This document shows, piece after piece, positions 37,126 through 48,700 of a stretch of DNA of 64,000 nucleotides. Under the pieces are notes generated by a model. The model ran no database searches. It had not been told where the DNA came from and saw nothing but the letters and a program-made list of their open reading frames with translations. Position 1 is the stretch's first letter. Each line of letters begins with the position of its first letter. The DNA comes from Phoebastria nigripes. Lineage: Eukaryota > Chordata > Aves > Procellariiformes > Diomedeidae. The position numbers were made by a program, and so were the translations under genes. The stretch is from assembly GCA_035582835.1 (NCBI GenBank), contig JAYKAV010002453.1:465837-529836 (forward strand), read 5' to 3'.

Positions 37126-38665
37126 GAGCCGCCTGGGGCAGCGGATCCCCGCGGCTCCCCGCGCTNGGCGGCGGCGGGAGGCGGCTCCGGCGGCTCCTCC
37201 TCCTGCTGCTGGTGCTGCTGCGGGGCCGGTGGCGGCGCTGCCCGGCTCCGTCCCTGCGCCGCGACCCCAGCACGGCAGCTAGTGCCGAGCTCCTCCCGCC
37301 GCCGCCGCCAGCGCCGCCCCAGCGCCCCGTGCTGTCGTGCTTCCGACTCCGCCCGCCCTGGCAGCTGCCGCTTCCCCTGCGGGCGGCCCGGCCCCGGCCC
37401 CCGCCAGCGGGCAGCCCCGAGCCGCCTCCGGCTGCGGCTCCCGCGCCCCGGCCCCGGGAGGCGTCTGCGCGCGCCCCGCCGCCGCGAGAGCTCCGGCTGC
37501 TGCTCGCCCGCTGCGCCGGGAGCGCGGGTTGTAAAGGGCCTCCCGGGGAGCGGGGGAGACGACGGGCTGCTGAGCGCTGCTTTCGGCCGGGGGCAGCGGG
37601 GGAGCCGGGGCCAGGCCCCGCTCTTTGCCAGCACGCCTTCTCCGGGATAAGCCATTTAGGAGTAACGTCTCGATTTGCGTTCAGAAGATTATACTGTCGG
37701 GCAGTTTGTGGGAGGGTTAATTGGGCGATTTAATATAATGATCCCAGCAATCAAAACAGAGATTTTCTTAGATTAATCTAAAAACTTTCGTTCAAACTAG
37801 TTTGGGGAAGTTCTTCCTCACTGGATATTAAGCCAGAGGAACTGTCACTTCTGTAACCTTATGTTTCTTACAGCTGTGTAGAGGCGATCTCTCCCTCCAC
37901 TTCCAGGCAGCCACACTCCTAGCTGTCTCCTGTAACTTCCAGCCATGTGCTTGATGGCAAGGGAAAACAGAAAGTAGAACCAGAAATTCAAGTCAGCCAT
38001 GCTGCGTACCATCTAATCTCTTAGCCAAGAGTGTTCCGTATGTTAAGCAACATCATCAAGTTGTGTGGCGCATTGCTTTCTCCTTGGTCAGGAAAAGCTA
38101 CGTACCCATTGCAACATCCTGTTTTGCTAGAAGTATTTTCCTGTAATGCACTCAAGTGCTAGTGCTGCGGTNGTAGAGAGCAATGGATAATTGCCTCGTG
38201 AGCATGTCCCTGGCATTTGCAGCCATGTCCTCTAATGACAGTCAGTGGATGTTGTTGAACAGGACTGGGGAGAAATGTGGTGCTGGAGAGCAGCACAGAG
38301 CTGATGGTAACAGCGCCCGTTTCCCCAGCAGCTTCCATCCACTCAGGGAAAAGTGTCATTATCTTACTGATCTGCAACATAAAATAAACCTGAGAGGTTT
38401 AAGCTTGCTCACATTAGAGGAAAACTTGAATTTTTTCATCAAAACCTAATCTCCACCAGATTTTCCAGCAAATTTTACTGAACAGCTGCCACAGCAATGA
38501 ATTTGAGTGTGGCTGCCTGCAAACTACATAAAAAAAATCCGTCTTTGTACATCCTGTAGTCTTGTCAAAAGAAATGCCTTTCAATCGATCTGCTATAAAT
38601 GGGACATCGTTAGCCACTAAGTTCCGGTCTTAATTACTAGCAGGCATTAGACTTCCTACCTGCTC

Positions 38666-39172
38666 ATGGGGTCTGTTGCTGTAGAATGGCTTTATATAGA
38701 CTGCTTCCATGGTCTTTTAGCTATGGCAAGAGAGTGCTGCAGTCAGTCCAGTCCAGTCAAAATTCCCTTTAAAATGCTTCATTTTACAAGCAAAAGCAAG
38801 AAGAACAAGGCACTACAGCTCCAGTCCCATCTCCCCACCCCCCATTTATTACTTGCCTCAGGCCAGGTTTTCAAGATGCTTAAAGCATTGGGAGTACAGA
38901 GAGAGAAATCTCCTCTAGCTAGGAAAAGTGCCCTGGGAATTCAGAGCCTGGGGACAGTTTCCTTCACAAAAGAGCCCCTTCCCCCTGAGGCAGAGCCTTA
39001 TGTAAATTCTTCAGGTGGGACTTGTGTCCTTCAGTTTGCTGTTTTGTTAAACAAACAAACAAACCAAAACAAACAAAAAGCATGCCCAGCTGCCTTCCTG
39101 AGCTGTCAACAGGACCATCCTTCAGACACACCAGTGAGTGAGTTATTGCAAACATCCTTAGGTTTTAAGTAA
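38666..39172 (+). other. open reading frame (168 codons) in the divergent flank, coding status unknown
   Basis: An ATG frame of 168 codons begins about 1 kb to the right of the EML4 CpG island and points away from EML4. It ends at TAA just before the MIR-like fragment. There is no recognisable domain or signal peptide, and an AAAC microsatellite (39048-39079) is translated as Asn/Lys/Gln codons. I see no clear splice sites. Its position fits an exon of a divergent promoter transcript, but frames of this size can arise by chance here. Confidence 0.12.
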
Positions 39173-39180
39173 AGAAGTGG

Positions 39181-39230
39181 TGCCTCTATTTTATAGCCTG
39201 GAAACTGAAGCACAGAGGTGAAGATGACAG
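39181..39230 (-). mobile_element. possible MIR-like SINE fragment
   Basis: A stretch resembling 'ATTTTACAGATGAGGAAACT' followed by 'gaggcacagaggt' is present with several changes. This is the reverse complement of the well-known 3' half of MIR SINEs. Only about 45 bases match, so an unrelated tRNA-derived SINE or chance is possible. Confidence 0.4.
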
Positions 39231-42200
39231 CATGGATCTTTATCTAGATGTTTAATTCCTACTGAAATTGGTTAGGAGCATGAATGAATACCTTTGATTA
39301 GCTGGGTCCTGCAGAGCTTGCACAAAAGTACATTAAAAGTTTAAGAGCCGCAAAGAAAGCTAGTTCTCCATAATCTTACCTTAAACCCAAGATGAGTTTG
39401 TTACCCAAGTACTGTTGAAAACCCAAACTTTGGTACTAACATTTTAAAAATAAAGCTCTATCACTGCAGAGTTAAGGAACTGAGCAAAACTAAGGAAATT
39501 AAAAAGCAAGGAAGTTTACCTCTGAGTAACTTGTTAATTAGGAATTTCTGAAGAGCAAATGCTAGGGAGGAGTTAACAAAATATGGCAAACTCCAGCTTT
39601 TAAATTCTTATGTTACCTTCTTCAGTCTAAGCCAAGTTCTGAATGCTACCTGAATTTAGGTGGGGTTTGTTTGGGGTGTTAATTTATTTATTGGTTGTGT
39701 TTATGGTGTAGACAACAGATGTAATTGTGGTATAGACAATACACAATCAGAGTTTTAGCAAAAAAAATCGGCAGTAAATACATATATGGGTGTGTGTTTA
39801 TCATCATTAACAATTTTACTTGGCTGTTGAGCAGAATAACTTACAATTAAAGCAAAAATAACTTTTTTTTTATGTAGGTTTCAGACAGGTACTGGCAAAT
39901 TACTCAATATAGCCTGCAGACTGATAAACAGTATGACTGTATCAGGTGCAAACCCTAAGGACAGGGTGATCCTTACCTCTGGTATAGTACCTAGTGCTTC
40001 AGTTGGAGGAGGGAGGAGTTGTATAGTGCTTTAAGGGGTTTAACTTCTGTTTCTTAGTTGACAATGATTCAAAAACATGAACCAAAGAGTTGTTACAAAG
40101 TTTTAACAAGCTCGGTGATTGTCTCCTTTTAGTTTACATTTTGATGCTAAAGAAAGATTACATTATTCAGGGTTGGAGTAAACTTAGAATATCTCACCCT
40201 CAACTTTCAAATCAGCTAAACATCCAGTGCTTTATTGCACGTATAGATGGTAAATAGAGAAAGATAACTGCAATACCACAGAGCAGGAATTTTACATCAG
40301 TTTGCCAGATTCACAGTTCAGGAAATCCAAATTCTTGTCTGCAGCCTTCCCTCCTCCTGCGGTGCACCTTGACCCTTTGCAAGTCCCACCAATGCAGGAG
40401 GCAGCTGGACCAGCGCTGGGGTGGGCAAAGCCCACACTACCCTTCTCAGAGTAGCTGGTGAGCAATGAGCCAGTGCCTCAGCTGCTGTAAATCAGTTTGG
40501 TGTTACTGACTTCACCAGACAATGCTGACATACCCCAGCTGAGGACCTGGACATACACGTGGAGTCTCCCTCTTACTAGAAGGAAGTTACGGAAAATATG
40601 AACCACAGAAAGAGTTCACCCTGAAATACACAGTGGACGCTACGCACATTCCAGAGATTTTTACCCAGCCCTTGAAGGAAACAGGCTGGTTTTCCCCCAT
40701 TGTTTCATTTCTCTGGCACATTTTCCTTGGACTACAGGTTGTTGAACAGTACTTCTTGTAAGAATACCTTTGTTTTGTTTGGNTTTTTTTAATTGACATA
40801 GTTTGGCAACATTCAGCCTAGGAATTGTTTATAACTTTTTGGTGGCTTGAATGTAAATGATATTTAAGCATTTTTCCACTGAGGAAACATAAAAATGATT
40901 AACAACTGAAAATGAAATTGCTAAGATTCTTGGATGTGAAGTTGGGAGTCTAAACCTTTGAGCCACTTCATCTTACCCAGTAGAAGGAGGATTCTGCTTC
41001 CCACAGTACTCATCTCCTGTTGCTTACAATGGTGTCTAGTTTCCTGGACCAAAGTGGAAACATCTGAAGGAAATCTTCTCCCTCCTGCAGTTCTTCTGGT
41101 GCACCTCCTCAGAANGAATGGCGAGAGCCTGGATGCATGGCAAGGAGTAGCCAGGGAGCCCCAGCCCCACAGATCTGGTCCTGCCTCTCCCCTGCTCCCA
41201 CCTGCAGACCTGGAAAGGGGGGAAGAGGTGCTGCTATTTGTAACCAGCTGTGCCCCACAGCTGGTGGTGTAATCAGTGTAGGATCACTCCCCGTGCTCTG
41301 GTGGTGCTCGTTTGAGATGATGTCCCTTCGCAGATATGTGGGGTTCTTTATGGTGCCTTGTTTTGAAGAGGAACAACTTTATTGGTTTGCCATAAGGCAT
41401 GGGATATTGCTAATTCTCCCAAGCAAGGCTCGAGTTTTAAGAAGTTCCCAGGGGTCACTGATGTAAGGGAAAAAATTTGATGCCTGACCTAGAGGTAGAT
41501 TAAATTACTCCTTCCTGATTTATAGAGGGTACTCCTCTTACCTCCAACACAGAGACTCCGAAGTTTTTCTTTCTGGGCTGGGATTTTGCCTCCCCACAGA
41601 AGCAGCCTAAGGTTCAGTCCCTCTTAAATTACCTGAGGGCGTGAATCAGCACCTGTAATGCCAAATGGGCTGGAAGGCACTAGGAGTCTTGCCAGGGACT
41701 TGAGGAGAACTAGAGAGCTTCAATTAAAGCTTTTAATTATGTGTTTAACTAAAATATGGCATAGGGTTTTCAAAATGGGGCTGAATTTGTTAACTGCTGT
41801 GTCTATCCTCATTAATTTTGATAAAGATGCCTAGCTGCTAGTGTATAATACCTGTTAGAAGCCAGTCGTCTTGATGTTGCTGTGTACCTGCTTCACTCAG
41901 TTTTTGTACATTATTCCTAGAGGTCTGAGGTTGAGGCATACCTAAGCATCTCCTGGTCTTCCTCCATTGTCGTATAAAGTAGGAACAGAAATTGCCTTCC
42001 AAAACAAAAATATCAAAGTTTGCTGGAAGGTTTCAAGGGGCTAAACTCTGGTTAGGTGGACTCTTTTGTAGTAGGATGGATCATAGTCTTATTTCTATAA
42101 TGCTACTACTTCACTGTTGATTAGCATGGAAAAATGTCATAGAGTCAGGGTTGACTTTTGCAGCTATATATAGTTGATCTTTAATTAACTTCTGCATGTT

Positions 42201-45200
42201 TAGTTTTCCAGTTTATTGCAAATAGATTTTGATAGCAGTTTGCAAAGTCATTCCCAAATGTTCAGAAATGTCTTCATTTAATACAATAAATATAATTTAC
42301 TGCCAGTCAGAAAAAAAAGCATATTTTTTAATGATACTAATGATTTGTGAGGGCCTCCATAATGGAGACTCAATAGAGATGGTTTTATTTTGAAGAAGGG
42401 CTGAGCACCCACTTCCTGAAAAATCAAGCTTACGTTTGCTGCTGTTTATTGATTATCCCAAAATTGAAATTCCAAGNTATTAATGAAACTTTGGCAAGAA
42501 TTGCACAATTTCCTGGGGTCCTCATTAAATGCACATTTTGGTTCAAGTGCAGAACCTACAAAACCCTGTTAGCCTAAGCTAAATTTCACATCATTGAATT
42601 AATGTATTTAGAAAATGGCAGTGTCCTAGAAATGTGACTACCGAGTAAGAGAAAAATAGCAGAGCTCTAGTGCTAATTCGTTCACCAGCCCTGGTGGGGA
42701 ATGAGCAGATTCGGTGTGATTCTAAGCATTTGAAAATTGGCAGAATTGGAGCAGAGATAGTTGAAACTGTGTGTGCACAATATTTTTTTTCTCATGAGGG
42801 GAAAGGTTTAGCATTTTAACTAAAGAGCAGGTTAAAAATTTTATTCTGAAACTTTGTTGACATCAAGCTTATATTAAATGAGGAAATCTGAAAAACATTT
42901 CACAAAGCTGGAAGAATAGAATCTTATCTCCCTTCATCTCTCCCCAATGGATAAGTGGTCCGGTTTGTCATACCAAAGAGCACACACAGTTGTTTTCCCT
43001 AATTAGTGAGCTCCTCATGAAATTCATACCTTGGTCCAAGCCCTATAAAAGTCTAATGTCTTACATAAGTGCTAAGTTAAGGATTTAGCTGAAGCATAAA
43101 TTGGTGCATTGGCTTTGTATCATCCATTTACATTAGGGTGCAGTTTATTCTCTGCCTCAGGAAAAAATGTGCTTCAGCTTCAACTCGGGAGCACTATGAT
43201 GAGCTTTGGAGCGATCCTTTTTCTGTTCTCCCTACTTAGAAAAATTAGGAAAAGGTAAAGCTAACAGGTTAGCAACGTTAACTAGGGGTGCTAACTAGTA
43301 AGTGTTCAAAGTGCTGGAAAANGAGCTGATTTTTAGACTGACGAGCTTATGGAGATCCCCCTTGGGGACAGAATAAATTAGCGTTACATGTGGAATTTAT
43401 TTTTTTTCCCCTGACTGTTTAAACATCTCCTGTAGTTTTGCATTTTATACAGATCATTATCCACAACGAGAAGCGGATCCACACAATAGCCTGCGTATGT
43501 ATCTGTAAATAAATACACTCATATAGATCCTTCTTCATCAGTGCCGTTCACCCCTCTGTGCAATTCTGTTTAAGCTATTACTCCACTTGAACCATTTGTC
43601 AGTGGAAGGAAGTGCCTGCAGAGAAGTGATACATTACTGTATAGTTTCTTGCTGTGAAGTGTTGATTTTAAAACAGGCTGGCAGTCTGCAGCCGACCCCA
43701 TAATAAAAATGAACAGACGTGGTTTAGGAGGTTTTGTTTTTCTTTTGTCCTGTTGTTATGCCCAGTTTAAGGAATCTTTTATTGTCTTTCAGCTATGCCA
43801 TACTCAGCAATAAATTTCTCTCTTACATTTGGCCTTTTCCCCTCTGGGAGTTTGGGATTCTTTCCCATTTCCATTTCTACATTTTTAAGCTGTGACAACC
43901 ATCCTATTGCCTGGTTATTAGCTAGCAGGGCAGGTGTGCAATGTTTTCTTTTAGAAAGGATAATGTTAGCACCCAAATTCAGTGAGCAGCACAGTGATCA
44001 TCCTCCCTTTTAGAGACTGAGAACACCAACAAGGATGAATGTAAGACCATAGGCTGGAGAATGAAGACCAAAAACAGGTCAGCATAGGGTAAACTGAAAT
44101 AAAGTGGAAAGAAACTCTATTCCCATTAAAAAGTATTAATCCTGAAATAATATCTAGGTATAGATAACTTGGATTAAGGGCAAGCCTGCTCTCTGTATAC
44201 CAGCAGTGTACAACTGAGCTTTTAGGCATTGATGTCTTCCATGTCTGCAGGATCAGACATTTACTTTACTACTCTATGAGAAAATGTAGATCTGGGAAGG
44301 AGGCTTCTGCCAGGCTCTTGGACACACTTACACCATTACTGCTTTTGCAGGATGGGTCATACAGAAATGGTGTATCGCTTGAAAAGTCTAATGAGATGTC
44401 TGATTGCATCTTGCTGAATGAATAATATCAGGACCATCACTATCAATCAAGAAAATACAAATTCTAATCTTGGTTTCTTAATGCTCATCAAAACATATCT
44501 CAGCTTAGTACCTCCTGCTTTCAGAGGACCTTCAAATTCATTTAGACAGATAGTGTGATGGGGGTGATAGTTGATCTTTCTTTGGACCAAATCTGTAAAG
44601 ACTCAAAGATGAAGCTTCAAACCTGTCTTGCACCATGATTCCTGGATGTGGGTCCCTAACAGATGTAGCCAGAGGAGCTAGGTTTTCTGTAGTCAAAGGC
44701 AGTAGATTATTAACTTATTCATAATAAGGCTGTCTTAGGCATGCAGTGTGTAGCTGGGGTGAATGAACTCATTTTCAAATAGATTTACCTGTGCCTGAAG
44801 AATTAGTTAATAAAGCACATTTGTTTTAATTTCCATTACCTACCCTACATTTACAAATTATAGTTCCTGATTAATGACATCAGGAGTTGAACTTTGGCTT
44901 TTAAAGCACCAGACCCATGCTGTGCGGTAGACGCATTTACATTCCATTTATGCAAGTCGTCCAATTAAAATTTACTCATAGAAATTATATAATACACCAG
45001 AATGAATACATTATTTCCCCTATTAGTCTGCTTTCTTTGCTTTTCAGCAGAAGTGACCAACCTTTCCCTTTGCCCCAAATGGGAATTCATGTCAAAAAAA
45101 AAACCCTGAAATAGGCAGCAAAAGTAAAGGAAAATTTTCCAGATCAAATTAGTAAATTATAGTTCTTAAATAAAGAATTGGGAAAATGAACGCTTTCCCT

Positions 45201-45244
45201 TTAATGTTGCTTATATGTTTGCATTTAAAAATGGAAAAAATGTG

Positions 45245-45307
45245 GTCTGATCCTACAAAATACCAATTCCCCCTCATGTCAAGAGAAAAATGTCACAGGA
45301 TTGAGCC
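45245..45307. mobile_element. possible ancient MITE remnant with imperfect terminal palindrome
   Basis: The ends GTCTGATCCTACAAAATACC and TGTCACAGGATTGAGCC resemble the inverted ends of an old amniote MITE ('CTGATCCTGCAAAGTGCTGA' and 'CAGGATCAGGCC'). Spacing is shorter than in full copies. Confidence is low because both arms are degraded. Confidence 0.3.
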
Positions 45308-45754
45308 ACCTCTGTCACAGGATGGCCCATATCTCAGAGAAAGCAAGTCATTTAATAATAGCATTATGAACTACTTCAGGTTTTCCTTTTAAAGATAATG
45401 AGCAAAATTTACCAGGCACTTTCCAAACAAAGACACATAAAAAATGACTTCTAACAGAGCGGTTCAGGTGTGCAGCTAGCATTAGACTTTCCTTAGGTTG
45501 GTTTACTTGCCGGTGCTTACGAGCAAAGCCGATCTGAGTCCAGCATCTTCAATAACAGTAGCTACTGTCAGTAACTCTGCAAATGAAAGAGCTGTGCTTG
45601 CTGTTTTCTGGAACCACGGAGTGAACGAATCGGCATGAATGATACCTCCCCACGTGGTCCATGAAATTTTGCCAAATTGTAGGTAGGTTAATGCAGTAGG
45701 TAGAGGGAAAAATCATGGTATAGTATTTGATATTTTCCATGATTCCACACGACA

Positions 45755-45770
45755 ACAGCAGATGGCAGCA
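45755..45770 (+). promoter_or_regulatory. CTCF-like binding motif
   Basis: ACAGCAGATGGCAGCA with the preceding A agrees with the CTCF core CCASYAGRKGGCRSYR at 15 of 16 positions, the first position being the mismatch. A weaker match in the same orientation (12 of 16) overlaps 47249-47264. It lies about 8.7 kb upstream of EML4, where a domain boundary towards the next gene would be reasonable. Occupancy is unknown. Confidence 0.35.
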
Positions 45771-48700
45771 AGAGAGACGGTGCACATCCAAACGTGGGGT
45801 TTGCCTTCCGCGCTTTGGTGGGTAGGCTTTGAATCACTCCTCGGCTAACGTCTCTTCTAGTTGGTCATGAAAATATAAGAAAGTTGAAAATTCCCTTTTC
45901 TCCTAGGCGTGTGATCTCAATATCTGTGACCTTCATCCTGGAAAGGTATTTCTTGGCTCAAGTCTCTCTGGCCTGGCACTGAAGTATCCTTTGTCCCTTT
46001 ANGTGGTTTATAATGCTTGAGAAATCATGCTGAAGGCAAAGGTGAGTGCCCAGAGCAACTCGACCTTTTTATTTTGTTTTAAATATAATATTGGTGAACA
46101 GGAACATTTCTCCTTCTAAAACATGCTTCTCAGACAAAATCCTTCATGTGTCAGGGCTACAACTCCCAGGGTTTACTGCTGGATGCAGAGAATGTATTAG
46201 ACTAGAGACAAGATATGAGAAAATTTCTGCCCGAGCATCATGTGATAAATAAATGGAGTCACAGGCAATGCTTTTCAAAAGAGAAAGAAAAATGTCATTC
46301 AAAAACTAATATTGCTGAAGTTGTGAGACAGGCATTAAAGACAAAAGTTTCATTTAATACCCAGGTACTCATGAATTCATCCTTTAAACAGCAGCCAGTG
46401 GAGGTGAGATTTCCACAGGTAGTTCAAGGCATCGACATTGGGCTTCATAGCTGAGGAAAGCAAGTGCATTGGGACAGTACAGAGTCAAATTTAGCGAAAA
46501 ATAACCATTCCTCTGACATTATGAATACTGTCCCTTCTTTTTTTTTTTTTGAGCAACTTCCCCAATTCCATTGTTTTGATGGACATTGTTATGTGAAGTT
46601 TTTTCTTACTCTTCCTGCACATTATATGCTGGCTACGCAAATGTCTCATGCTCTGTAGATTCCTTTACCACATTTTGGATCAGGCAACCCAGTCCTCTTC
46701 AGAGCTATATATTTCTAAATGTTTTTTCTCTTTACTCTGCTAATTCTTTCACCATGTTTTTTTCTACTGTGGGATATAAGAGGGTTTTTTGGCTCAGACA
46801 GCCCTGCCAGGTTGACTGCTTGTTCCAGTCCCGGTTCACAACTGATAGTGATTTTCTGAAGGTTCTTTGTTTCAGATTTAAACAAGAAAATTTCTTGTGG
46901 TCTCCTAAGTTGTCTTCAAAGTTACAGTGCTCTTCCTGTTCCTATGTAAGCCTTTTAAAGGTTTCCTTCTCTTTCTGTATCTCTGCATGCTTTGGTTGAA
47001 GTATGCATAATAATGAATGACATTTTCTTTCTGAATAAAAGATGCACCAGACAGACTATATTGGCTATACATCCTATTTTTCTCTGCCAAATCAAAGGAT
47101 TTGGAGATGTCTCCAGCATTTCTTCATATGGAAAACCACTGTGAGCTGTTTTATATTTTGCTGTTCCAGCTGTTACAATTTATGGAGATCAAAATCTGAT
47201 TTAAATGTTCTTTCTACAAAGACTGTCAAACCAGAATCTTGCTGGGAGAGGACAGGTGGCAGCATAGGAAAGGGGGAATTGATCTATTTCTCTTATTTTT
47301 CTTACTTCAGTATGATTGCTGCTATATTTTGTGCTTAAGGTAACATCCTGAAGCCCAAGAGATCTGCACTGCATGTTTTCTTGTCATGTCTCTCCCTGCC
47401 TATGTCAGCCTTCCAGCATCCTTGAGAGCTGAAAGTACCAGAGGGGTTACCTGTACCGACCATATACCTGGATAAGACCATTTCCACCCATTCTGCCATG
47501 GCACACCACATCAGTAGAGTGGANGAAAGGATGGAGTCTGCCCAAGTCTTTTACCAACATGGATGAAGGGGATGAGCAAACAGTCCTCTGATCTATGAGG
47601 AGACTGTAAGGATAACAGCTAAGTGGAAAAGGCAAAAGGCACCATCAGGCACTAGTAGACCTTAGTTAGTAGTCCAAATGAAAGTATCACCACTTAGACT
47701 ATAAGGGTTTCAGGTAAATGAAACAGTAAAAGTTTGGTTGTGATGACAGGCATTTGGAAGGGCTTTTAAATTATTCTAGCTGGTTCCACATCAGTAGGAA
47801 AGAGTGACTGACCTTGAGGACTGCAAAAAATGTAGATTAAAGCTAATAAACATGAATAAAATGGCAAGAAAAATACAAGACTGCAGCAACTGGGAAAAAA
47901 AACCCATGGAGGAGAACTTATTAATTATGCCTGATAATGGGAGGAATGGAGCAGCCTTTCTTTAACAAACCTGGAGTGAAGTTAGTCATCTTTTTCTTGC
48001 TTTTTGTGCCTTATGGGTTTTGGTTCATAGGAGGAATACTGCTGAAAACATGCTGTGTACTTCAGGCAGCAAGTGAAGAGCTACATTTAAATCATCTTTG
48101 TATGTAGCCAAAACAATGACTCGAGGGCATATCAAGGGCTACTGTCTTTCCCCAAGGTCCAGAGAGGAGTTGGTGGGCAGGTATCAGTTTCTCACTCTGC
48201 TCATCTGTCCATTGCATGGACAATTGCACCAAGCAAAATTGAAACACTACCCTACTCCAGCAGCAGTGCTTTATGCCCATCCCTACTCAGCTAGCTCTCA
48301 CTTAAATAAATGTAGGATAGTGAAAATCCTGACTCAAGAATACGCATCGCGCAAATGGAGGAAAACTACATGATGCATAAAGGGACTTTTGCTAAAAACT
48401 GGCATTTGTCATCAGAACTCATTTCCTTTCAATAAAGCAACTTTTTTAAAAAAGACAAACTGTTATCTGTAAATGTTACTGAAACCACATTACAGCTGGA
48501 ATGTGAGAGTATGGAATAAGCACAGTTTGAATGTAATGTGAACATACAATATGAATAAAATGCTTTTGGTATACTTCGAATTGGCTGTGTGTTATTTTTT
48601 CTCAGCATTCTTCCTGTGTTCAGTTCCTGTATTGTCTATACTGGTTGCTTAAACAAATTTGGTCTGGATTTCATCTGAAAAAAGCAAGGAGGGCCATATA

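Larger units (their letters stand above)
36186..37645 (-). promoter_or_regulatory. EML4: CpG island and promoter region of EML4
   Basis: An abrupt GC- and CpG-dense block of about 1.45 kb sits between AT-rich flanks and surrounds EML4 exon 1. It has many GC-box-like strings (CCGCCC / GGGCGG) and no TATA box at a sensible distance from the start codon, as expected of a broad housekeeping-type promoter. The transcription start cannot be fixed from sequence. A 5' UTR of a few hundred bases would put it at roughly 37.2-37.5 kb. An A-rich patch with an AAC microsatellite (about 36470-36545) splits the island on its intron side. Several open frames of 150-300 codons cross the block on both strands, but they overlap in most frames and result from stop-poor GC-rich sequence. 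The island may also drive a divergent transcript to the right. Confidence 0.85.
37646..45244. other. 5' flank of EML4, proximal part: no certain gene
   Basis: Unique-looking, AT-rich sequence with the 168-codon frame and MIR-like fragment near 39 kb. Blocks at 42470-42645 and 42850-43160 are complex AT-rich sequence with ATTAA/TAAT cores and few simple repeats, which may be conserved non-coding elements. In other amniotes this flank lies between EML4 and PKDCC. I cannot confirm that neighbour here. Confidence 0.5.

Noticed and set aside
36160..37655. Overlapping open frames of 150-306 codons on both strands across the CpG island
   Set aside because: They occupy several frames at once, are made of Pro/Arg/Gly/Ala codons typical of GC-rich non-coding DNA, and conflict with the recognised EML4 start and donor.
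46586..46999. Plus-strand open stretch of about 137 codons rich in Phe/Ser/Cys
   Set aside because: It results from a T-rich segment, with no conserved motif and no flanking gene structure.
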